Source of the DNA: Rhopalosiphum padi
Lineage: Eukaryota; Arthropoda; Insecta; Hemiptera; Aphididae
DNA: 64,000 nucleotides
Direction: 5' to 3'
NCBI RefSeq assembly: GCF_020882245.1
Contig: NC_083600.1
Location: 1,116,001 to 1,180,000, forward strand
The translations under genes and the position numbers were made by a program. This document shows, piece after piece, positions 11,401 to 23,373 of this stretch (within the stretch, counting starts at the first letter, position 1; each line of letters begins with the position of its first letter). Below the pieces are notes generated by a model. That model had not been told where the DNA came from. It saw nothing but the letters and a program-made list of their open reading frames with translations, and did not search any database.

Positions 11401-12303
11401 GCCGCTGCCGCACACGGATAGCCCGGTGGCCAGCGATCGTTTCTTGTCGAAATAGTACGCGACGATTACGACGGCCGCCACGTAGCACAGCGACAGCCCG
11501 AACCCGGATATGAGCCCGAACGTGATGAACAACGTGAATAGCGAGTCGGCAAACGCGGATATGACGAACCCGGTGGACGCGATTATAGCACCGATGACCG
11601 TCACTTTCTGGCACCCGTACCGGTCGGTTAGGAAGCTGGCTATGGGCCCGGACAACAGGGGCACGGCCATGAACAGCGATCCGATCCAGGCCGTCTTGCT
11701 CTTGCCCTCCTCAAAGTACTTTTCGAATTCGATGAATATCACTCCGAATGAGAACGTCACGCCGTCCGCGATCATGTTCACCATGAACGAGGCGAACACA
11801 ACGACCCATCCCCAGCCACCATCCGGTGCACGGTTGTGTATGTCTGACGACGAAGAGGACGACGACGACTCGTCTGAATCGGTGGCGGTGGTCGTCGGCG
11901 TGTACGAAGCGTACGAATCGTGTACGCGGTGGTGATGTTTGGGACAGCCACCTGCACCGCTACTGCTGTCGTCATCCGTCGGTTCGTCGTTCTTGTAGAA
12001 CGTCACGTGGTTTCTATTTTCTACGGTTATTTTATTATTACTCTTATCGTTACTGCAATTGCTACTCCTATTACTGTTGCTGCTGCTGTTGTCGCCGTTG
12101 TCCCGCGACACGGGCGGTTTGTAGCAACGCTGCTTGTCGTCACCGACCGACTTCTCGCCGCCGTCATCGTACTTAACACCGCGTCTAAGGAGATCACTGG
12201 TTTCTTCTTCGGGGGGGATGCGGTCGCTTACCGCGTTCGTTTTCAATGCGATGTGCTCGGCTCCCGTATGCTCGGCCGCGTCGTTAACGATGTTATCCGC
12301 CAT
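8419..12303 (-). CDS. Monocarboxylate transporter (SLC16/MCT family), seven coding exons
   Basis: A plasma-membrane major-facilitator carrier that would move monocarboxylates or related small solutes; the actual substrate cannot be read from sequence. Exons by splice sites and frame: 12303-10780, 10637-10393, 10319-10202, 10137-9910, 9825-9543, 9456-9270 and 8488-8419, giving 884 residues. The start ATG has an in-frame upstream TAA. Residues 1-155 are hydrophilic with serine runs. The MCT signature DGGWGW is at 161-166, and YFDKKRSLATGLSVCGSGIG fits the second family motif. Six membrane segments are followed by a long loop (about 360-650) that ends RYRLRASSCPNIYRNSMTTIAKEK then LDMMDF, typical of insect MCTs, and then the C-terminal membrane half. 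Reading through the sixth donor gives an alternative stop at 9268-9266 (862 residues). Exon 1 is far more G+C-rich than the others. Confidence 0.9.
8823..8880. repeat. Fragment of the GGTGATTC/ACCAAGTATGCTCAC MITE family
   Basis: AAGCATGCTCACTCC, a T-run and then CAATGATGAAATTATCCAAATTATG match the terminal part of the dispersed TA-flanked MITE family seen at 41935, 50071 and 63870. It lies in the last intron of the transporter gene, close to the alternative stop. Confidence 0.5.
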
Positions 12304-12522
12304 TCCGTCAACTCGCGTTGTTTACTTCTGCGCTTTCTCGCCCCGATTCTCCTCATGCGGCTACTTCTCGGCGATGCGTTCTTGACGGACAGACGACGAT
12401 CACCGTCGCAGCGGTGATTGTGGTCGTGATCTTTTAAGGGTCTGTAGTATGCAAACGTGGTTTCCATGCGGTTTAATTTTTGGAAATTTCAAGGCTTCTA
12501 AGTAACTGTCTTTTCCAGACAC
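12304..12522 (-). other. 5' UTR portion of MCT exon 2
   Basis: A minus-strand acceptor TTTTGTTGCAG ends at 12523, so the exon carrying the start codon probably begins at 12522 with 219 nt of leader. The leader contains an upstream ATG at 12467-12465 in another frame, so leaky scanning or reinitiation may affect translation. The first non-coding exon should lie upstream, on the high-coordinate side; the best candidate ends at 27607. Confidence 0.55.
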
Positions 12523-14116
12523 CTGCAACAAAATCGAGTAACACGGTTAAAAACACATTTCGTTTATGATTTATTTGTTTGTAAGTAATGCGCGTTATGC
12601 AACTATACGATAATGGTAACACGAAATAAATCGATCATATGACTCATAAAAGAGCTTGGTATTACACTTGTTTAAAAAAAAAACCTAATTTTATATTATT
12701 ATTATTATTAAGTTTTCACTGTCGTAAAAGTTTATTTTGTTAAAATCAAATTAAAGTTTAGATTTTTTTTTATTGTAATTTTTAACAGTCTATCTACAAT
12801 TATATTAAGTTTCGTGTGATTTCGTATGATTTTAAAAAAAAAATTTAGGCGTGGTGCCATAAGTACGAAATCACATGAATAAATTTGTATTATAATAGTT
12901 AGACGTATAATAGTAGACTGTTAAAAAATACAATAAATACAATATACATAAATCGAAACTTTAACTCACTTTCGATAAGTAAAATTAATTTAACTCAAAT
13001 CCGTTATTAAAAAGAGAGTGCGATTAAAACAAATTTTGTTTAGCTGCGCATGCGTGAAAGTTAAGTTAGGTTAAGAAATGTTTTCAAAAATAGTTTTAAG
13101 TAATAGTAAATCCTTAATGCAATAAAAAAAAATTGAATCAAATTCAGGATCAGGCGTTTGAAATATTTTGCGTTATACCTTTAAAGTTGAACACACTGTA
13201 TTATTAATTATTATCGCATTCTTCATTAATTTTATCGTATACACGCGATCGACTTCTCAATCTAAAATGTCTACTACAGCTATATTCTTCCCTAACTATT
13301 GCGTATCACGAAGGTGCGCATATTTTTAGTCCATTGTGAATAGCAGTGCCTACTTAACAATAAAATTTATACACAGGGTGTCTCATCATGTACGTCATTG
13401 TCAATAAATTAATTTCTAAAATATGATTTTGGTAAATAATTAGACAGACATCTTTATTAAATTAAAATTCAACAATAATTTAAGTATTTTTTTTATACAC
13501 GGGGTATAACATATATTACAAGAAACTTTTTTTTTAATCTGTTTGTGGGTTTCATAAAGTTTTTACAGGAGTTAAGTAGATAATTAAGAAGTTTAATAGT
13601 ATACGAGTGGGATGAGAACAATTATATTACAATTTACAGTGATGATGAGACTGAATCACAAAACACATTATGATGTTAAAAAAAAAAAAAGGTTGACAAC
13701 TATCTATGCGGTAATAAAATACAAATACCAAAGTATGGTTAGGTTAAAACCCAACTACCCAAGTGAAAAATATATGTTTATTTTCTATTCACTGTAAAAA
13801 GTTAATCAATCTTAATCGACAAATCAAAAAATACATATTTTTGAATATTATTCAATGTTTTATGAAAGAACTTATTATTGAAAATTACGTAAAGAACATT
13901 AAGTGTAGATTTTGTTATTATATATATAGACTCGTTTTATTTTACACAAGTTGATTTTTTTTTTTAAACATTTAAACGAGTTATAAAATTCAGTGTCAGA
14001 TTTGGAATTCTAATTTATTTCTAAATTCATCTAAACGACTCCGGTAGATAAAACAGCTATGGTTGATATTGGAATTTTCTATTATCTTATCTACAAAATG
14101 TATTACCAATGATAAC

Positions 14117-14282
14117 CAGGACTAGATTTAGAGGAGGGGCTTCCAAAAAATTCAGTTTATAGGAAACCACGTCGAAATAATCTCAAAATCTTAAATCTAC
14201 GTTAGATCATATCTACAACTACAAGAGCTTCTATTATTTTGATATGGGCTCTGGGGCCTTTAAAACTCTAAATTCAGCCCTG
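14117..14282. mobile_element. Possible MITE with CAGG(G/A)CT termini
   Basis: The 166-bp segment starts CAGGACTAGATTTAGAG and ends CTCTAAATTCAGCCCTG, an imperfect inverted repeat of 17 bp. No clean target duplication could be found, so the boundaries are tentative. hAT-like ends are the closest match. Confidence 0.45.
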
Positions 14283-16395
14283 AAGTTACTATATAAAGAT
14301 AAATAGATACAGTGTAGGACGAGAAGAATATTTTCATACTAATATAAATAATAAATCAATGGTACAATAAATCGTCAGTACTAGGTAACGATATTTGAAA
14401 ATAATAACAATGTATAAGAAAAATTAAATTTCATTACAATGCACGTATAAGCTACTTAATTAGTTAAGTATGTTATATTATTTATTTAGTACTTGAAATA
14501 TGATTAACTATAATGTTTTGACATAGTGTATATTAATAATCTTAAGCATGTAAAAAGTTGTATTATTAATATACATTTTTTTATTATTGGACATGATTAA
14601 ATATTATTTTTTGGGCACAATTGTGTTATTTATTTGGACTGAATTATGTGCAAAAACGAGTTAATTTTTGAGCATAGATTTACCAATTATTTTTATAATA
14701 TAATGATTGTAAAATAACAATGGTATAAAATAATATTAAATATACGAATACCTACAATTTGAAATGAGTTTCGAAAGTCAACTTATTATTTATTTATAGA
14801 TTAAAATTATTTTTATTTATGTTTTTAATGTAATACTAAATATATATTTTTATATTTTTATTAAAATCTTGAACTGATATAAAAAAATCTGAGAAAATGA
14901 AACCAAATGCGGTGAATAGTAATTCAATATTTAATAATACCGTTTGACTTCAAATAACAAATGTTTTTTTAACTATAATATAATGGAAGTATTACAGTGT
15001 CATTATAGTATGTGCAATTTGTACATAATATAGTACATAAAGCAAATGCTATTTAAATCGAAAATATGAGAGTGAAGTTCTCTATTAGTATTCCTATAGG
15101 GTTGATTTTAGGGGAGAGAATTATAGGTTCCACCAATTACTTTTGAAGAGAATTATATAGGAGGGTTACCTAGAATTTGTTCGAGGCGAGACTATAAGGA
15201 GATCCAAGTGATTACTAAACGTGACATTTAAAATAGAGAATTGCATATAATCTATAAAGAATATATCGTATCCCTTTATTATTGTATACGAAAATGTGTT
15301 TATTTTATGTCAACTACTCAACTACGTTGAAAACTTGGCAATGTTTTTGTAAAAAATATATCGAAAATTATGTACAACTTTGATGTTTTGCCAAATTTGA
15401 TGGGTGAAAACCAAATAAATATGCCAATCTTCTATGAAAATTTGCATAATATATTTGTGAACATTGTCAGTAAATAATAAATTATTTTTAGACCAATGAA
15501 TATGATGTCAAACCAGGTGTATTTGTAATTTGGAACATGTTCCAATTTTGTGCAAAGATAAATTATTACATAATTAAAAATTGTTAAAATTCAAACAACG
15601 ATACATTTAATCAATAAAAATTAAAATGATATTAATTATTGCTCGTGTAGACTTGTTTGAATTAATTAGACGTATTATTTAAATACCCCACAAAAATTAT
15701 TAGAATTCATGATACAGCCTAAACATACCTACTACCTATGTGTAAAGCAAAATCAGTGTTTACCAAGATAAAAGTGGCAAAAATTATTATAAAATGTTGA
15801 AAGTAAAAATTATTAATTGTTCACAATATAACGATTTTATTATTATAATTTCGAATAATATTAATGTTTTATTAAATAAGTCAATAGTCATACTTAATGA
15901 ATGGATCCATAATGCCATGCCGAACAAATAAATATTATAACATACAAATAAAACAACGTACGCACAAAAAATTTAAATTATTCAATTGTTAATACTGATG
16001 AATATTGTTGTAACACATATAAAAAGGTATAGTAGTTAAAATATAAATACTTCGTCCAATTTTAATCATTAGCATTGTAATTCAACTCAAAAATTAAACG
16101 AGTATAATATAATCTACAATAGGTTAACTGAGACAATTATAATTAAGCCGCTGAGTAATTCTTGTTAAACAGTGGACTAAAAGTATGATAGCAGATCATT
16201 ACCATTTGTATAACTGTATAAGGTATTAATAGTGTAAAAATAATGTGTAAAATGATAGCAGTGTTATCGCAATACAATCACATTTCGTGTTCAGTTTGAA
16301 GGAAACGAAAAAAAATTGTCTACCTCTACTTCTATAGAAACGTGCAACTAGGAACAGAACCTTTGCAATCATACAAATTAACGTTATACCTATTT

Positions 16396-16442
16396 ACTAT
16401 TATTATTATTATTATTATTACTACTATTACTATTATTATTAT
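16396..16442. repeat. ATT/ACT trinucleotide microsatellite
   Basis: Imperfect run of TAT/TAC triplets. Confidence 0.8.
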
Positions 16443-17512
16443 CTTTCGATGTCCATTGAAATTAATGAGAATACATTAATTAATTATGAAATATAGTGAT
16501 TTATTATTTTAATAACCAATAAGAGATCGATAGGAATATATAAGCACAAATTACAAGCAACGGCAAATATATTATACTACATAATTGTATTATACAATTA
16601 ATTTAACTATAACAAGGATTTAATTTGAAATAGTTTTTAGAATAATTAAAATTTTAAGCTCAAATTATTGACCTCGAAAATATTCTTAAAATCGAGAGGT
16701 GCGTATGTGTGAATTAGTAAAGTTATAAATATGATAATATGTACATATAAATATTTTTATTATAAATTATGTGTATTTACGTAGTAGTTATAATAAAGTA
16801 AAGTACAGGATACAGAGATAAAAATGTAGGGAAATAAACTATTATGTGTTTATCTGACAGTGATACGCTGTTTAAATATATTATTATAATAGTGAGTTTA
16901 GTTAAAGCAGTGCTTGGAGAAATATCTTCCAAATTTGGCAGGTCCACGATTATTTTAGATATCTAGAAACTTGAACAATATAAAAATAATAAGAAATATT
17001 TAAGAATCCTAAATGAAAATTCATAATTTATTCATATATAACTATCTGTAATAATTTTTACTAAAATAAATAAAAGTTCATAATATAACATAATATGCTC
17101 GATAATATGTGTAACAAACAACTAAAAACAAACAGTATAAAGTATTGCAGACAATAACGATAGATTTATGACAACGTAAGTTATATCTATTAAGTCATGC
17201 AGACATGAAGTATTCTCAAACAAATTGTACTTTGACCAGTAACTTGTGGTCAAAAGAACTATTTAATTAAGATTATTATAAATTTGATATAAATTAATAA
17301 TAATTTATAGAACTATCCAACTCAACAAATTTTCTTTGTCTTAAATTATAGTACATACTATGACGAAAATATGATATCACTAAAATTCATATGCGACTAC
17401 CCGTTCACTATAGTTATGGTGATTTATAACATTGAGCGTGACGTCACATATTTGTATGCCGTGGCGGTAACCATATACTATAATTTATAATATATTACAC
17501 AGTAATATTTTT

Positions 17513-18275
17513 CCGTTTTTGGTTTAACGTAAAATAACTGCTAATGAACTTATTTTATTCGAATAACCTAATCAAATGTATGTAAGAGTACTTCAACATC
17601 TTTCAATTCGTAAAATTATTGAATTATATCACATTTTGGTTCAATATTAATAAAATATTAAAATAATAACAATTATGTTATAAATTATAATAATACACCG
17701 CTGTTATAAGAGCTTCTATGAGCTTATTTTTAATTTTATATCGAAGTTAATTTTTCATAAAAATAAAATCTTATAGTTGTATTAAAGTTATAAATATATT
17801 TATGACTATAATAATAATAATATTCTTTATTTCGTATTATATAAAAGTAAGTATAATAGTAACAGCGTAAAATGTGAATGTAGTAATTTCTGTTAATTTT
17901 TAATTGTATAACGCCCCAAGGGTTTAGATTACACCATTTTATCCTCAATCATAGTTTTATTTACATTACTATTATAATCTAAAATAATTAAAATAGCTAG
18001 TTTAGGTGTCAAAAATCTATAAGTACATGATGTCACGATCGTCAAAATAATGTACACACGTTCATAGTGAATGTATAGTAAATTCGTAGTATAATTTACA
18101 TATCTGTTATTTTTTTTTTTTTTACAAGATTAAACCAAAATGTGATATAATTATACAAATGGAAAGATTATGAGGTATTCAGGTATTCTTAAGTACATTT
18201 GATTAGTTCATTCGAAAAAAAATAAGTTCATTAGCAGTTATTTTACGTTAAACCAAAAACCTCGCCAGAAACGGA
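17513..18275. mobile_element. Foldback element with long inverted arms
   Basis: The left arm 17513-17640 and right arm 18130-18275 are reverse complements over more than 100 bp with small gaps. Shared blocks include TTTGGTTTAACGTAAAATAA, CTGCTAATGAACTTATTTT and ATCACATTTTGG. The central roughly 490 bp has no ORF of interest. The outer ends are unclear because the left arm lacks a short block found on the right, so target-site duplications were not identified. Confidence 0.7.
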
Positions 18276-18851
18276 TAAATATTATCGTCACACGCATGTT
18301 AAAATCAGCGCGACTAGGACTAGACTATGGATAGCCACAAACGAATTTTAGTCGTATCATTCTGCTAGTTAAATTGTATTCTATTTATTATTATAGTAAT
18401 AAAAAAATTATTGATTTTTTTGAACTTGATGGTCCTTTCAAATAATATATATCCAAAAATAAGGCCATCCTGGGCCAAAGAAGAAAACAAATTTAATTTT
18501 TATCCCAATTTTGTTCTAAAAACCAGACTCAAAATTAAGCGTTTTTTAGCTTTTCTAAGTTTTATAGAAAAAGTAATTAAATTTGATTTAACTAAAAATT
18601 GTATGATTTAAAAAAATAAAATAAATTGATTACCTAGCAGTTTTTTGATAACTGAAATGCTATTAAAATATTACTGTATATTATAAATATATAATGACAT
18701 TAATTTCACTTAGCAAATAGTCTATTAGTGGTTTAGAATGTTTAGATAATCTAATACAATACAATTAAATACATGTAATATTAGTGAAGGTAATGAATGA
18801 AGTATGTTATAAGAACCGTAGTCCTAGGATCAAACATCAATTTTTTAAACT

Positions 18852-18867
18852 CCCCCCCCCCCCCCCC
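18852..18867 (+). repeat. Poly-C tract (16 C)
   Basis: Sixteen consecutive C in otherwise A+T-rich DNA. The exact length is prone to sequencing and assembly error. Confidence 0.9.
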
Positions 18868-19603
18868 GCAACACTCAACAATATTTTTTCAGTAATATTG
18901 ATGTTCTTATATAAATAATTAAAATACGCAACAAAATACTTTATTTATATACATATACTATATAGTACTGAAATTTTCAAAACATTTATATAAGTTAACT
19001 TAAAATTATAATAACTGAAATTTTTACTTTAATATTTAAATAATAACAATATGTTTTATTTAAGTTCTTTTGAATATTTTATCAAAGTGAGTAAATTAAA
19101 TTTTCTATGACATAATATAAATATTAAGTATATATTAGTTTAGTATTTATCCTTTTATGATCAGTGTAACATTATAAATTATGTAAATAAGACGTAATGG
19201 TCACCTAGATTTTATATGTTATCAAAATGGTAAGGATTCTAATTACAATAATAAAGATGTTTATGTAATCCTTACTAGGTACATACTACATAATATGAAT
19301 TGGATGACCTGTACATTGATTTATTAAGAATTGTATATGCGTGATTATAATTTCTTGGAGTTTGATAAAAATGTATTTGATATATTATAATATATAAATA
19401 CTAAGAAATAAGAACTTTAATACGCATAACTATTTTTACTAGTAATATTATATACAATTATTGTAAATATCAGTATTATAACTTATAATTTTCGTAGTAA
19501 ATACTAAAATAAAACACGGTTACAATATTTTTAAAACACAAAAAAAAATAGTATGGTAAATAGAGGGTAGAAGAGTACTACCATTTGCATTTAACTTTTG
19601 AAT

Positions 19604-19722
19604 CAGGGCCGTGAATACGGAGCATGGGAAGAGGGCATGGGCCATGGGCTCAATTCTAAGAGGGGCGCAATGGGCGCATATTTTGTCATTTTATTTAGGG
19701 CTAAATAGTCATCTGCCCTTAT
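19604..19722. repeat. G+C-rich repeat fragment beginning CAGGGCCGTGAA
   Basis: A short G+C-rich island starts CAGGGCCGTGAATACGG and ends near GCCCTT. It resembles a truncated hAT-type non-autonomous element. It has no ORF and its boundaries are uncertain. Confidence 0.35.
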
Positions 19723-22012
19723 AATAATGCACTTCTTTAGAAGTTAGTTCAGATTAGTTTCGAATTGTCATTTATGAATAAATTATGATAATATATTATA
19801 TTATGTGTATTTTTTTAATCGATATAACTTATGTTTAATTAGTTTTAAAATTAACACAAATTTTATGTTACCTACGTAATACATATATTATATGTATTAT
19901 CTATTATTTTTGTAACAAATTGAAATATTAAATAAAATCTAACAAATTGAAAGAATACAAGGATTTTTTTTTTAAAATCGTCGCGCTGTCGGCACGAATT
20001 AAATAACAACGATATAGTAATATAAATAATAAACATTATTATAATATTAAAAACTAAATTGATTATATTCAAGATAAATAATGATAGAAAAACACATTTT
20101 TAATAATCAATGTAGATAATTACATAGGAATATTAATTATATAGGTGGTATTATCACAGAATATATTATAAGCGTAGGTTTATTTATAGGTAGTATTAAA
20201 TTTTATTGTCACCTATAATACTAAAACTACTATCATACTTTTAATTAGATACCTAGACAGCCAACACCCATGCATTGATTAGTAGTCCATAAATATGTCC
20301 TGGATTTAAATACTATAATAGTATAATGGATTTCAATTGTGCGATGATAATTTTCCAATTATTCGTTTATTTATCTATAGAGGCTTGTTTAATCTATTTA
20401 GAAAATTCAAACACTAATAGAAAGCACAATGCATTGTTATGAAAGTAAATTGAATACAATTTCGTCCTTCGGTTACACAATATTATTTATACACATTTAA
20501 AACTGTTGACCTTTCTTTAAGAATTTTGAATAGGTACCTTTTTATGTAACAACACGAAACGTGGTTTAAAAAGTATGCTGTAACTTTATACTTGTTGTTT
20601 TTGTTGTTACCGAAAAAAAAATCAATAATTTTAGTAATGTAATAGAATACTAACATAAAAATTAGATTAATATCAAACGAATATTGAAAGATTACTAAAT
20701 CTCTTTAGAAATAATTTTTCATATTAATAAATGAATTGATATTCTTTATATAATTTATGGTAATAAAATTAAAAATCTGATCTATTATTATTTAATATCA
20801 ATATTATTTAGTATCAATATTGAATATATTTAAGTGAGATCATTTTTGTCAAACAAAATATTATTATTTATCCATATATAGGAACTGTAGTATTCATTTT
20901 ATTAAATTGTTATTATTTGTTTAAATTGAATATTTTATAACCGTTAATTTAAAAGATAATTAGATAATGTAATAGCTACTAAAATTCCTTTAAGACCATC
21001 AAGTTAATTACCAAAACTTTTGTTTTATAAATCAATAATTTATGTTGGTTCAATTTATATCTATTAATTACAATGCATAAAAGGTATTACTTATTACATT
21101 TAATTCATAAATTTACGTTGTTTTTTTTTAATTACAACCATTAACTTAAAAATATATAGAACATAGATAATCCAAAAAATGTATTTAATATTAAATAAAG
21201 AAAGAATTTAGTTCGTGTATTATCATTTGAAGAATCTTATACGTGTTATAACTTATAATATTCGATCATACGTGTTATATCATTCCTTCACATTATGTAA
21301 TATTATTTGCCATTTGGAGTTATACAAAAATGTATTAATATTTTTTTTTTAGAAACGTTTTAATACATATATCTATGCATATATTTTAATTAACAAAATT
21401 GAATCTGTACAATAGTATAACAATAAGTAAATTTGAAAAATTAATAGATAAAATTACATGAAATATGAATTATGAACAATTAAATAATATGAGGAAATTA
21501 AATAATGGTAATAGATCTTAATTAATAAAAACGTAATATCTTATAAGAAATTAACTTTTAAAAAACTTTTAATATTCTACACATTGGTAGAAAAAATTGT
21601 AATTCCGTATATCATCGTATTATTATTATTGTAAAATACAAAAACATCATCAATGATTTAAAAGTTCTGATAAACGATAACTGATAAGTAAGGAAATGTT
21701 TTCTAAAAATGAAAAAGTATGAATATATTTTGGTAATTAAATGGATACCTCGTGATTAATATTAATTGATGATAACAGGTATATAGGAATATACTTATAT
21801 ACCTATACAACATTAATATTATACAAATGATATAAAATTCAAAAAATATATACATTATTTTTATTTTACCAAGAAAATGCCTCGACAACAAAAGTTACCA
21901 GGAATAGGAGGAAGGATTTACATCTTACATGTAATATAAACTGAAGAGGTGTTTAATGTTTAAATAGTCTATTAGTTAAATTTTTATTTTAGTAATTTTG
22001 TTGAAACTGATA

Positions 22013-22276
22013 CAAGGGCGTATTTGAGTTGGGACCATGGGGGGGGGGGGAATTAATTTTTCTTCTATACAAACTAAAAATAACTTACAGTTGTTTACAG
22101 TTGTTAAATAGGCATTAAATTCTTATTATGTTTATAATGATTTCATTACGGTTTACGATCTTTATCAAAACGGAAAATTGTTTAAATAAATTATTAATTT
22201 ATGTAGTATATAGAAAAAAATACAAGCGATGGGGGGGGGGGGGGGGCAAATGCCCCCTTCTCTCAAATACGCCCTT
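22013..22276. mobile_element. MITE of the CAAGGGCGTATTTGAG family, copy 2
   Basis: About 264 bp, starting CAAGGGCGTATTTGAGTTGG and ending CTCAAATACGCCCTT. It shares the same interior landmarks and G-runs as the copy at 4440-4714. Long G homopolymers (11 and 16) sit close to the two ends. ACTGATA occurs just left of the element and again about 10 bp beyond the right end, which suggests slightly mis-set boundaries. Confidence 0.75.
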
Positions 22277-23044
22277 CGACTGGTAACTGATAAATTTTAG
22301 TATATCGTAATTCAAATTAATTTTAATCTTGTAGTGTAGTATATGTAAATCAAATTGTGTTAATTGTTGAAATATTTATATTTTATAATTTAGGCAAATA
22401 TACCTCGTAATATCCTAATCCTAATGAATATTACTAAACAGACACGATGTAACGGACTCGAAAATTACACTAAACTCACCAATCCGAATAAAATTAACTC
22501 CATATAAACTTATATACAAACCTTAATTTTAACGACTTGGTGGGGGGGGTAGTTAAATTCGAATCACTGTCAAACAATGTCTATCCTTAACACTAACATT
22601 TTTAATATGATCATGATTCATGATACAATATTGTATATAATATTAATATAGTGCCTAATTTATCTAATCTACTTAACACTGGCAATTGACATAAAAACGC
22701 CAATTACTTATTATATAAAAAGGGCAATTTTTGATCATAATGTTAAATAAATAAAATCTAAAAATTCAATGACATACTTTCTAAAGCTAGGTAAGTACTT
22801 ATTACCTAAAACACATAAGATAATATTAACATTATAATATTATTGTACGTAGTATAATATGTTATCGCGTAGCGATAAAAACATTTTTACATCGAACAAA
22901 TTCTGGCAAATTCCTTTATATTTTATAAATATGATAGTATATATATACGTACATTATACAACTTCATGAAATAATCAAATAATAAATAAACAGTGAAGTA
23001 TACACGTCTCGTTTATATCTTTTATACAGAAAGATTCGCCAATG

Positions 23045-23180
23045 ACGCTAATAACATCCTTTTTCTTTAATAATGAAGTTATTCAAAACCTGATTTTTGA
23101 AATTTTTAAATACACTTGAAGACCATATTTTCGAATACTTGAGATTTTATGTACCATCACTTAAGACTATTCAAACTGCT
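23045..23180. repeat. Fragment of the TA-flanked MITE family
   Basis: CTTTAATAATGAAGTTATTC, then CCTGATTTTTGAAATTTTTA and GAAGACCATATTTT follow the same order as in the partial copy at 63870-64000. Only one end is present. Confidence 0.55.
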
Positions 23181-23216
23181 GTTTATCAAATGAGTCCCCC
23201 CCCTTTTTCCTATAAA

Positions 23217-23373
23217 TTAACTTTAAGTATAAAGAATAATGGTCCATGCCTATAGCCCGGGCACCAAGAATCGGTACATTGCTTATATTTACGAAATAGG
23301 TTAAATAAGAGATTCGGCAGCCGGACTACATACAATTAGTCACGGACCATTATTCTTTACACTTAAAGTTTAG
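23217..23373. mobile_element. Palindromic MITE with about 31-bp arms
   Basis: Left arm 23217-23248 and right arm 23341-23373 are reverse complements with about two mismatches (core TAAAGAATAATGGTCC). The 92-nt spacer is G+C-richer and includes GCCCGGGC. No ORF. Confidence 0.7.

Noticed and set aside
11022..12467. Several 65-165-codon frames on both strands (for example 11510-11935 plus, 11920-12417 plus, 11276-11614 minus)
   Set aside because: They are shadows of MCT exon 1, whose frame shows family motifs; the others are arginine- or histidine-rich and depend on high G+C.
13374..13520. CAGGGTGTCTCATCATG followed by TTATACACGGGGTATAA as a possible MITE
   Set aside because: No matching inverted end or target duplication was found within 1 kb.
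15077..15242. Short inverted pair TTCTCTATT / AATAGAGAA enclosing a G-rich patch
   Set aside because: A 9-bp pair over 165 bp of A+T-rich DNA can arise by chance and no duplication flanks it.
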